62,156 nucleotides of DNA from NCBI GenBank assembly GCA_022376515.1, contig WTXI01000218.1, positions 1 through 62,156 on the forward strand, in the 5' to 3' direction. Position 1 is the stretch's first letter. Every line of letters begins with the position of its first letter. The notes beneath the pieces were generated by a model that saw only the letters and a program-made list of their open reading frames with translations, ran no database searches and was not told the origin of the DNA. This document shows positions 24,621 through 33,821 of the stretch, piece after piece. The translations under genes and the position numbers were made by a program. Source of the DNA: Lactifluus volemus (lineage: Eukaryota > Basidiomycota > Agaricomycetes > Russulales > Russulaceae).

Positions 24621-25199
24621 TTCCCGCGCCTCCCGCGTTTCCCGCGTTTATCGCGCCTCCCGCGCCTCCCGTGCAGGCACCGCATATACTCACCTTCGCT
24701 ATGCCACCCGGTGTCGCCGTCGTTGATGCGTTTAAAACTCCCTTTTTTTCTATCTTCTCTTTGTACGTCCCTAACTTTGACCCCTTTTTTCAGACCTTAT
24801 CCGGCATGGCAAAAACCATGTTCATGTCCGTCAAGACGACCACCCCGCCTATCCATCTTCCGCTGCTCCCCCATCTGATGCTCAACCGGACCAACGGACT
24901 CAGCCGGAACGCCGCCAGCAGCAGGTACATGCTCAGCCGCAATCACAGCCAAAGCGCCAACAGCAACAGCAACCCATCAAGGCGCAGCCCCGCGTTTGGA
25001 GCGCCTCCCGCATTTGGAGCGCCCCCCACGCCTCCCGTGCCTCCCGCGTCTATCGCGCCTCCCGCGCCTCCCGTACCTCCCGCGCCTCCCGTACCTCCCG
25101 CGCCTCCCGCGTTTGGAGCACCTCCTGTGTTTAGAGTGCCTCCCATGCCTCCACCACTGGATTGTATTTAGTCCTAGTTACTAATGTTGTAGTGTAATC

Positions 25200-25455
25200 T
25201 CAAATAAATTTTGCTTAAAATGTTCTTAAAAGTGCTGAAAACTAAACATGCTTGAAATTCACTCAAATGTCAAAATTGACCTGATTTTAAGTAAATAAAA
25301 AAACAGAAAATAAGCGAAATTAAGCGAAAATAAGCGAAAATAAGTGAAAATAAGCAAATTCCTGGAGGCCGACTTGTCTTAAAATGACTTAAAGTGCTTA
25401 AAGTACTTAGGAGTACTTAAAAAAACTTTTTAAGTAACTTTAAGTAGAAATAAGC
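25200..25455. repeat. Right subterminal CTTAAA/AAGCGAAA array of element B
   Basis: Repeated TAAGCGAAA units (25310-25350) followed by ACTTAAAG-type motifs running into the right TIR. Confidence 0.7.
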
Positions 25456-25894
25456 TGCTTGGACATTTTGCTGATGACTATTGGATCTCCCTTAGTCACA
25501 ACCACCGTATGCCTCGTCAATCTCGAACTTATGGATATTCCGCCGTCCCCCTTGTTCCCCCCAAGTTATATACTCACACGGCTTTCACTCATGTCCCAGC
25601 TGACGACGCTCAGAATACATTTTCATTCACCTCTAGACTGTCCGGGGGCCGGGCCGGGCCAGGGCCACCCCCATTTTGCCCGGCCCTGGCCCTGGCCCTC
25701 AGGGCCGGTCCGCTCTGCAGTTGGCCCTGGCCCTTGGAGGGCCAGCATTAACTGGCCCTGGCCCGACCCGGGGCCGGCCCGGGGCCGACCCGGCCCTACC
25801 CCTTAAAAAAATAATCAGTCAATTAATTAATTTCAGTAAAATTTTCTCACACTTGCTTGCATAATCAGCTCACAGCTACTTCCGGACAATTGTA

Positions 25895-25972
25895 CATGCC
25901 GGGATTTGAACCCTCGAACAGTGCATACAAAAATTAAGGCTCTTGGACAGTTTACCACTACACCATACAAGC
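25895..25972 (-). tRNA. tRNA-like sequence inside the hAT element (probably a pseudogene)
   Basis: On the minus strand TGGTGTAGTGG fits an RNA polymerase III A box and GGTTCAAATCC fits a B box, about 37 bp apart. The T arm can partly pair, but the acceptor stem pairs poorly and the anticodon loop lacks the usual U33, so a working tRNA is unlikely. It may be a tRNA remnant or the head of a tRNA-derived SINE. Confidence 0.35.
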
Positions 25973-26559
25973 TCAATTATTTTTTTTCCCATAGCGTATC
26001 TTAAACAATTGTTCTGCCTCAGCCCGTCCTCACTTAGTCAACTTTTGCCTTTTCACGCCCCCTCCCGCGTCCCTTTTCTGCCTCCCTAGCTGCTTTCTGT
26101 CACCGCCTTCGCACCACCATCGCCCCTCTCGCTCCCTTTCTGTCGTCGCCATCTCCCGCCCTCTGTCTTCGCCTCTCTCGCGCCCTCTGTTAGCCTGCAT
26201 CGCGTGCTTTCGCGTCCTCTGTCGCCAGCATCGCGTGCTCTCGCGTCCTTTTGTTGCCGCCTCCGCTCGTCCTCTGTTGTCGCCACCGCTCGCCCCCATG
26301 TCGTCGCCACCGCTCTGTTGATCACCTGTTAGCATGGTACATGCCGGTGCGTCATGAGTTTTTCTTTGACTTCTCAAACTAATCTTTTTTTTTTTTCATT
26401 CCCCTTTTCGTCCCCCTGCATCCCCTTTGAGGGACGGCCTCCCCCAGCCGCTGGCACTGAGGGGGGTCGTTACGCGTGGACATTCGACGGCGTCACCGTC
26501 GCTCGGACGTCGCTTTTGCGACCGTCCGACGCTTGACGCCTGCGATTGGGGCACTCGCG

Positions 26560-27010
26560 TAACGTCTCCCCAAAGTCTTGCCCTGGGTGTGCCGCCTGCC
26601 ATCTCCCCTCGCCATCGCTGCCGTGGCCGCTGCTACCCGATGCTGCCGCCGCTGCCCTGCCGTGGTTGCTGCTACCCCGACCCCGCCGCCGCCATCCAGA
26701 CGCTGTCGCCCCTGCCCTGATGCCGCCGCCGCCGCTCTGCCGTCGCTGCTGCTGCCCCGACCCCGCCGCCGTCGCCCCAATGCCCCCACCACTGCCCCAC
26801 CGTCGCTGCTGCGTCCCCACCATCGCTTTTGCTGCCCCGACCCCGCCGCCACTGCCCCGCCACCCCTGCCGCTGCCCCGACGCTGCCGTCACTGCCTCGC
26901 CGTCGCTGCTGCTGCCCCAACGCTGCCGTCACTGCCTCGCCGTCGCTGCTGCTGCCCCGACGCCGCCGTTGCGGCGCCACCTGCATCCTCGCCCTCGCTG
27001 CCTCCCTATG
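26560..27010. repeat. GC-rich CCGCCGCTGCC minisatellite in the hAT element
   Basis: Irregular tandem repeats built from GCCGCCGCTGCCCCGAC and related units. They generate long open frames on both strands that look like Arg/Pro/Ala-rich proteins but are compositional. Confidence 0.7.
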
Positions 27011-28351
27011 GGTAGGGCCAGCAGGGCCGGCCCCGGGTCGGCCCTGAGGGCCACCCATAAAATTGTCCGGCCCTGGCCCTGGCCCTTGATGTGAGGGCCG
27101 CCTGGTGCTGGCCCTGGCCCTGGCCCTCAAGGGGCCGGTCCGGGTCGGCCCTAGGGCCGGGAGGGCCAGGCCCGGCCCGCGGACAGTCTATTCACCTCAC
27201 CCAAACCGTGATGTCGAGACCCCAGCAATGACGCATGTGACGCTTCCTAACCTTCAAGTATTTTCATATCGAGGTGTCAGCGCTTACTTGGAAGGCCTGG
27301 CTCGGATCAAAGCCCCTACCCTCGAGGTTCTCGATGTCCAGTTTTCAACCAGCTCACTTTTACTGTTCCACGGCTGTTGGAGTTCATGCGGGCATCAGAA
27401 ATCCTCAGATTCAGTGCTGTCAAGATCACTTTTGATGGGGATTCCCTTGATTTAATGGCAGGACCTGATCCGAGTTGGCAGCAACGGCCCTTGCACTTGC
27501 AGATCATGTGCAAACGGCTTGATTGGCAGACAGCTTCCGCAGTGCAAATCTTCGATTCAATTTCACCCGTACTCTCCGGTGTGGAGGACCTCATACTCTT
27601 CGACATGGAACCCAACCGATCGGCAGACCCGCACGATGAGGTCGACAGAACACAGTGGCGCAAACTTTTTAGGTCATTCAGCAATGTAAAGTCACTTGGT
27701 GTACCAAAATCACTCTCTGGGAGGCTCTCTCATTCATTATGCGCGGTGGATGGAGAAGTGTCTCTGGAACTGTTACCAAATCTGGAGGTTCTTCAACATC
27801 TTGGTGGAAGCCGTGTTGATGATGTATTTACCTCTTTCATACGTGAACGACGGGCAGCGGGCCACAGTGTTGACCTGGCAGCCTTTTCGTCGTATATACC
27901 GCAGCAGCGTTTTCGGGAATCGGAAAAGAGGGTGCAGCGACAGATGCAGGAGCAGCGACGACAGATGCAGGAAGAGCGGCGACAGATGCAGGAGCAGCAG
28001 CGACGGCGGGAGGAGCAGCAGGAACTGCGGGAGATCGAGGCGGAGGGCGAGAGGCTTCAGCTCCGGCTGCTGCGACTGGCAGGGGAGAAACCACAGCAGC
28101 AGCAGCAGCGACTATCACTGGCAGTGTGGAAACCACAGGAGCAGGAGCAGCTACTGCCAGTGGCAATGCGGAAACCACAGCAGCAGCAGCGACTGCCACT
28201 GCCAGTGGCAGTGCGGCAACCACAGCAGCAAGGACTACAGGACAGCAGCGGGATGTTCTTCTCCCACACCACTTATCGTCCGACTTTCAGCTCAGTTCAC
28301 ACAAGCGGCAGTCCGAGCCGTGGCACGCTACAGTACATTCACCAAGTTTGA

Positions 28352-28829
28352 TTTCTATTAGCTTTAATGGCGGCAGAGTTGGAGACAAGAAAGATGTTTA
28401 ACAGTCGCCTCTCAGAGTCCCCCAGTCGCGGGTCACTTGTTATACATGTATTTCGGGTTCCGAGTCCACAGGAAAGGTCCATATAACTGACTACATACCC
28501 TCGCACTCCAAAGCCCATACCTGCCCAGTTGTGGGTGGGTATGGATGGATTAGACATTTTAATTGGCAGCACGCCGCTGCTGTTATCTAGTTTTCTCCTG
28601 AATCACCCCCTTCTTTCTGCTCCTCCCCACACTCTCCTTGCTTCTTTTTCGCCCTTTTTCTTGGATTGCCACCCACCTGTTCCCCTACTCCTACAGGGTT
28701 CATTCAGCCACTCCCTTCTGCCCCTTCTCCCGTATACCGCTCAGGTTGAAACTCCAGATCGCGTTTCGACACTGGCAGGCTTTACCGAAAATTAAAAACT
28801 ATGTCTACTGTGACTTCGGATCCCTTGTT
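28352..28829. other. 3' flank of F-box copy 3
   Basis: Resembles the flank downstream of F-box copy 4 (for example CAGTCCGAGCCGTGG and CACCAAGTTTGATT occur in both). This supports duplication of the F-box and MATE genes as one block. No gene seen. Confidence 0.5.
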
Positions 28830-30375
28830 CAACTTCGTAGTCCCAGTCCGTTCCGAGCCACACAACAACATACTCCGAGTCTCATGTTCCAACGATAAAC
28901 AAAGCGACGACCTGGCCTGCAGAGCAGCAACATTTGGCGGTACGCAGGGACAATAATAAATCATGGATCAGGTTGGGTAGAGGGAAACGCACCGATCCAG
29001 AGGCCCTGTAGACCACATCCGGCGCGAAAGGCGAGCGTGATTCCAAGCGGAAGGGGGAGGATATAGTACGCTACAACGTTGAACGCCGCGTCGAGGTACT
29101 GCCGGCCCATGTCACGCAACACACCGGGCCGCCGGACGAGCCTGCGAGGCATCGGTGACTTGAAATGAGGCAACAAGCGGGGGCCCTTGAACCCGAACCA
29201 CCACCATGGCGGGTTTTTCCTACACCAGGCAAGGGTGAGCGCCACACCGCTCTCGCACACCACGACCCCCTAACACACACACCATAATATCATAAACCCT
29301 GTTAACTATAAGGTGTTGAGACTTGGAGAGCCCAACAAACGGTATAATGTATGAACCATACCCACCAACCTGCATGCCACTCAATCACAGCACAAGATGT
29401 CACTACAGTACCACTTGCTAGTACTGGACTACCTACTACAAAGCACTACCTAGCATAAGCAACTACAAGACATCCTAAAATCTCAATGCCACTGCCACTG
29501 TGACCTACACTACAATCACGGGCACCAGCAAAACAACTGCCCCAAACCACGCGTCCCAATCCCCGGCCCGGAGCCCGGGCCAGTCACACGCACCAACCCG
29601 CACCACTGGCAACCTGCCCACAATGAAGAATCTGCGCATCTACCTGCACCATAAGCCACCAAACCGACCACCGAACTATAAATATGAAGAATCATGGCTA
29701 AAATCAAACAAAATAAGAAGTTCACCATGACAATATCCCGCACCTGGGATCTCATCCTAAGACAGCATGGGGATCCCCCATACAACTGGCTCTACAATCG
29801 TGAGGTTTTAGTGGGTAGGAGGCCGATAGCTGACCCCAGGTGAAGTGGCCTGAGTCCCACACTATCCCCTTCCAGGGATGTGCGTAAATGCATTTTCATC
29901 CTCTCCCCGGTCCACCGGCCCGGCTCCAGCGCGCTAAGATAAGCTGATGGTAAATCTCCTGACACTTAGCACTTTATTTAGGTAGTTAGCGTCTTAGTTA
30001 ACTCCCAAATAAAAAGCACTTTCCAAAAAAAAAAAAACAAAATGAGGCAACAAGTGGCATCACCTGGGCAACGAGCCGCACGATGGATTCGTCTTCGCTG
30101 AAGAGATAGCCAAAAACCTTTCGAGAGGTTGGATTCAGATCTCGTGCTAGGGTTTTTGGGGTTCTAGAGGAGGGACATACATCTTTGGAGAAACGGTGCC
30201 CATCAGCGCGTTCAGCAGCACGATACAGGTATACGAACCGATGCCGAATGGGAAAGTATTAAGGACTAGATTTATGTTGAATTCACGTGGTCGAAGGTAG
30301 AGGAGAATATGAGGAACGAACTCTGATCTATCGTCACCATGACGGACCGCGCGGCGAGTGGGACGTTACCCAGGG
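28830..30375 (-). pseudogene. Truncated MATE transporter pseudogene
   Basis: Degraded copy of the MATE gene at 33822-35857, in the same orientation. Recognisable parts are the last-exon acceptor region (around 28912), the exon 8 equivalent encoding [17 protein letters not shown] and [10 protein letters not shown], pieces of exons 7 and 6 (ACCGATGCCGAATGGG) and the start of exon 5 up to GTGGGACGTTACCCAG (ends about 30373). Exons 1-4 are absent. Exon 7 carries deletions, exon 8 is interrupted by an 862-bp retro-insertion, and the last exon is frameshifted. The right end abuts a fragment of the SSC1 gene. Confidence 0.8.
29178..30039 (+). mobile_element. Poly(A)-tailed retro-insertion (5'-truncated LINE or long SINE)
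   Basis: The 862-bp insert lies between perfect 15-bp direct repeats, AAATGAGGCAACAAG at 29163-29177 and 30040-30054, and ends in a run of A (30024-30039). A long variable target duplication plus a 3' A tail marks target-primed reverse transcription by a non-LTR retrotransposon. The uninterrupted sequence is present in the intact MATE gene near 34215. No reverse-transcriptase frame was found inside, so it is a truncated or non-autonomous copy. Confidence 0.8.
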
Positions 30376-30540
30376 TGAAGATCAATTGAGACGCATCACT
30401 TGGCCTCTTCCAGAAGGAGAGGAGAAAAGCCCTCCGTTGTCGCCATTAAGCCTTCCAATTTTGCTTTGCAGGTCTATGAGAAAAAGGATGCTGAGAATAT
30501 GTCATGTCCCACTGCGGACTTGAAGGAGGACATGGAAGTG
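30374..30540 (+). pseudogene. Duplicated SSC1 3'-end fragment
   Basis: Matches SSC1 from about 9332 to 9495: the end of exon 9 (CTTGGCCTCTTCCAGAAGG), the whole last intron including TTTTGCTTTGCAG, and the start of the last exon (GTCTATGAGAAAAAG). The intron is kept, so the copy arose at DNA level. Several substitutions, a lost GT donor (AAGGAGAGG instead of AAGGTGAGG) and a changed tail show it is a non-functional relic. Confidence 0.85.
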
Positions 30541-31319
30541 GGTGAGAGCGGTGCATGCGATTCGACGCGCCACCCAGTACGGATGGCACCTTCGCGATCT
30601 CGACCAATCGGGGATTCTGCAAAGCGGGAGGGGATTTGGAGAGACGTACTTGCGTAGACAAGAAGCTGCCGGCGACCTTGGATCCAACAGAGGGAAGTGG
30701 ATGATAAGGCGATCCCATCACGGTGTTATATACCTTGTTCTCCATGAAGACGACGTGGGGGAGTAGGTGCAGGTGCAATCCGCAATGACAGTCTGCATTG
30801 ACGAAAGATGTGGTTACCCGGGCCGGGATGCGAAAGGGCAGATACCTCGAGCTTATGTCAGCCCCCCGGTGGACTCCTATTTGGATGCATCCTGATTCGA
30901 TTCGCTCTTGGGAAATTGCGATTGGTCCAGCTGGCAGTGACAGTGTCCATCTCACAATCTCGGCCACCCCATTCAGCTACCTTCTAATAACAGCTGACTG
31001 ACACAAGCCCCATGTCTCAGTAATGAGGACCAGTTTTTCCTCAGCGGCCCCACTCTGCCAGTGGTCAAGCTTCGGCCAGACTCCGTGCTGTGCTGTTGAA
31101 ATCTATTGATAGTTTAAGCAGATGTCATTGGCGCGGAGCATGGGTCGACGATGTTCCTAATAAATTATAGGAGTAATGTGATAATTTTCCAGCAAATCCT
31201 ATGACTGGTGGGTCACAGAGGTGTGAAATGCCAAAATCACACCCCGGGCCCCTCTCGTTACTTCTCTCATCTTCCCTCTCGTCCCTGCGCGGGGCTTCTC
31301 GACACTGAGCAGACCACCA
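30541..31319. other. Region between SSC1 fragment and F-box copy 4; possible exon remnants
   Basis: No gene can be named. On the minus strand, three short stretches with splice-like borders could be exon remnants of an unidentified host gene (around 30860-30820, LPFRIPAR; 30770-30740, LLPHVVFMENK; 30720-30660, SPYHPLPSVGSKVAGSF). The last ~90 bp resemble the promoters of F-box copies 2 and 3. Confidence 0.3.
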
Positions 31320-33038
31320 ATGGTAGACGAGAAACTAAACATGTCAGGTTCATCAAGTCGTGAGTGCTAAAGCTCATTGTCCCTGCTCCGTGTACCGACT
31401 TTTGATCCAACAGAGCTCACGAACAACACACTGCTTACCCCTATCCAAATACTCAACGACGACGTCCTTCTCAACATATTTCATCTCTATCAACTCGATA
31501 TTAGGGATGAAGATATCGCCAAGAAAGTCCGATTCAGGTGGGATCGCCAACGTTGGTGGTACAAGCCTGCTCAGGTCTGTCGAAAGTGGCGGCACCTCAT
31601 CCTTGCGTCCCAAATTCGACTGGATATCCACCTTATTTGCTCCTATGGCGTGCCTGTAGAAGACATGCTAGCACATTCACCTCCACCCCTTCCACTCACC
31701 ATCTGGTACACAAATAGCGACCTTGAGATGACAACAAAGGATGAAGAAGGTGTACAACTGGCGCTCTCGCATCGTGATCGAGTGCACCGTATTGCTCTTT
31801 GTGTGTCAGCCTCAAAGTTAGGCAAGTTTATCAACGCTATGGATGGCAAATTCCCAATTTTGGAGCACATCTGTATCAGCTCCCAGCCTGGATGTGCCCA
31901 AACGTTTCCTAAGACATTCCAAGCACCCAATCTACGCCACGTGTGGACGACTGGCCGTCCTATTGGATCTCCTTTAGCCACAACCACCGTATGCCTCATC
32001 AATCTCGAGCTTATGGATATCCCGCCGTCCCCCTGGTTTCCCCCAAGTTATATACTCGCACGGCTTTTACGCATGCCCCAGCTGACGACTCTCAAACTCC
32101 ATTTTAATTCTCTTCAGATAAACCGTCGTGATGTGACCCCAGCAGCGACTCGGACGCGTGTGACACTTCCTAACCTTCAAGTATTTTCATATCGAGGTTT
32201 CAGCGCTTACTGGGAAGGCCTAGCTCGGATCAATGCTCCTACCCTCAGCGTTCTCGATGTCCAGTTTTTCAACAGGGTCGTTTGTGCTATTCCACGGCTC
32301 TTGGAGTTCATGCGGGCATCAGAAATCCTCAGATTCGGCGCTGTCAAGATCACTTTCGACTGGGATTTCCTTGATATATCGGCGGGTCCTGATCCGAGTT
32401 GGCGGCAACGCTCTTTGCATTTGAAGATCATGTGCAAAGGCCTTGATTGGCAGATAGCGTCCGCAGTACAAATCTTCGATTCAATTTCGCCCATACTCTC
32501 TTGTGTGGATGAGCTCGTGCTCTTCCACGTGCCAATGTCATACTTTGCATTGGCAGACCCGCGCCACGAGTTCAACAGAACACAGTTGCGCAAACTTTTG
32601 AGGTCGTTCAGCAACGTGAAGACACTTAGTGTACCAGGGTCATTCTCTGGGCAACACCTTGGCGGGAGCAATTTTAGCGATGTATTCAACTCTTTCATAC
32701 TTGAGCGACGGGCAGCGGGCCACAGTGTCAATCTGGCCATATCATCGAATATGTTGCAGCAGATACAACAGCAGGTGAAACGGTGGCGGCAGCATGCGCA
32801 GCGGCTACAGCAGCAGGTACCTCTGCAGGACGCGGAGCTGGATATGCTCCGAACAGAGCAGGATGTGCGACTGCGGGAGCTGGAGCTGATGCTGCGGAAA
32901 ATGGAGCTGGAGCAGCGGCAAATGGAGCTAGCGCAGGCGCTGCCGCAACGGGAGCACCATTGGCAAATGCAGGACCTGCAGCGTGAAAGTATCCGTACAT
33001 TAGCTCTTTTAACAGACTTTTTGCATGGAAGTCTGTAA
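31320..33038 (+). CDS. F-box/LRR-like protein, copy 4
   Basis: Leader exon 31320-31359, 54-bp intron 31360-31413, main exon 31414-33038; 554 residues, open throughout. F-box-like ILNDDVLLNIFHLYQLD, then WWYKPAQVCRKWR and CSYGVPVEDMLAHSPPP, and the leucine-rich body shared with the other copies. It lacks about 20 residues between the LRR-like body and the tail found in copies 2 and 3 (the SLCSMDGEVSLELLPNL part). The C-terminal ~90 residues are E/L/Q/M-rich with heptad-like spacing (LRTEQDVRLRELELMLRKME) and probably form a coiled coil. Putative SCF adaptor. Confidence 0.82.
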
Positions 33039-33821
33039 AACAACACCAGTGGCACGTCTCGCTTCAATTAGCCATACTGGAAAGTAGTCTGAGGTCTATG
33101 TATTTCAAATGTATTCACTCGTTCTTCGCATGTGTCTTTCCCTTGCCTCCAATACGTTTATTGTATTCGTTACCTTCCCCTTTCATGCTCAGGCGCCGCT
33201 GGCAGTCACGGCCCGGGTGCCGTTATGCCCCCTACTTCAAGTTTATGTGATTTCCGCTCACAAGCTGCAGTCCGAGCCGTGGTAGCACCCTATGCATTCT
33301 GAATCACCAAGTTTGATTGCGAGTGGAGAGAAGGAGGGTGTTTAAAGCTGCCTCTCCGGGTCCCGGGTAGAGTCTCTGTCGCAGGTACACTTGGATATGT
33401 ACGTTGGGTCTTCACAGATAAATATATACTAGTACATTGGCAGGTGAGGGTGGATTGGACATTTTCCAGCGCCACTGCTGTCCTCCGAGTGACATACCAT
33501 GTTTTCTACTGAGTCACCTTTTTTTGCTCCTCGTTGCTTCTTTTTCATATTCCTTGCGCCGCCCTTACTTTGACCCAGTACTTCTCACAACGGCCTCTTG
33601 CCGCTGTCTCTCGCAAGTTCCTGGATTGCTACCCACGCCTGCTATGTCCATTTCAGCGACTCCCGGGGCCCTTCCGCCATACCCACTGGCACCCCGTTCT
33701 TTCCACCTTCCTCGATACCACTCACGTTACAACTCCAGATCGCATTCGACACTAGCAAGCCGTGGCCCCATGGGAAGCTTTACCTAAAAGTACAAAATAC
33801 CAAATCTACTGTGACATATAT
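33039..33821. other. Convergent intergenic region, F-box copy 4 / MATE
   Basis: 3' flanks of two convergent genes. It shares blocks with 28352-28829, the equivalent place in the older duplicate. No additional gene seen. Confidence 0.5.

Larger units (their letters stand above)
23190..25476. mobile_element. TIR element B (non-autonomous, CTTAAA-rich ends) in F-box copy 3
   Basis: Inserted into the F-box coding region. The terminal inverted repeats are 26 bp (23190-23215 and 25451-25476) with 25 matches; the outer part CATCAGCAAAATGTCC is a close variant of the element A terminus. Subterminal regions 23211-23660 and 25200-25455 are packed with CTTAAA/TTTAAG-type motifs. The interior (23700-25170) is C-rich, with a duplicated ~248-bp unit, CGCCTCCCG minisatellite runs and a Q/P-rich frame near 24800-25000. 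No transposase frame was found; long open frames here are products of base composition. Boundaries are well defined because the empty site is known from copy 2. Confidence 0.85.
25634..27190. mobile_element. hAT-type non-autonomous element in F-box copy 3
   Basis: 1557 bp flanked by a perfect 8-bp target duplication, TTCACCTC at 25626-25633 and 27191-27198. The ends read TAGACTGTCCG and CGGACAGTCTA, an 11-bp perfect inverted repeat that continues imperfectly into GGGCCGGGCC. 8-bp duplications and TAG/CAG-starting termini are hallmarks of hAT transposons. Both subterminal regions are made of GGCC/CCTGGCCCTGG repeats; the interior has a tRNA-like sequence, a poly-T tract and long GCCGCCGCTGCC-type repeats. 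There is no transposase. Copies 2 and 4 show the uninterrupted site. Confidence 0.88.
22490..28351 (+). pseudogene. F-box/LRR-like protein, copy 3, split by two transposons
   Basis: Leader exon 22490-22571, intron 22572-22631, then coding DNA in three blocks: 22632-23189, 25478-25633 and 27191-28351. The gaps are TIR element B and a hAT-type element. Read across the gaps, the blocks follow copy 2 closely (ILNDDVLLNIFHLIQLD, WWYKLAQVCRKWR, CSYGVPVADMLAHSPP, then DIPPSPLFPPSYILTRLS and LPNLQVFSYRGVSAYLEGL). A third lesion is a missing T at 27342-27345 (four Ts where copies 2 and 4 have five), which shifts the frame at VLDVQF. The tail is Q-rich with repeated KPQQQQ units. It cannot make a full-length product unless both elements are removed and the frame restored. 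Confidence 0.85.

Noticed and set aside
23803..24726. Long open frames inside element B (about 300 residues on plus, 260 on minus)
   Set aside because: Low-complexity Cys/Pro/Arg/Gly composition on both strands over C-rich repeats, with no domain; explained by base composition and the duplicated unit.
26470..27130. Arg/Pro/Ala-rich frames in the hAT element
   Set aside because: All six frames are open because of GCC-type repeats; no transposase motif or splice logic.
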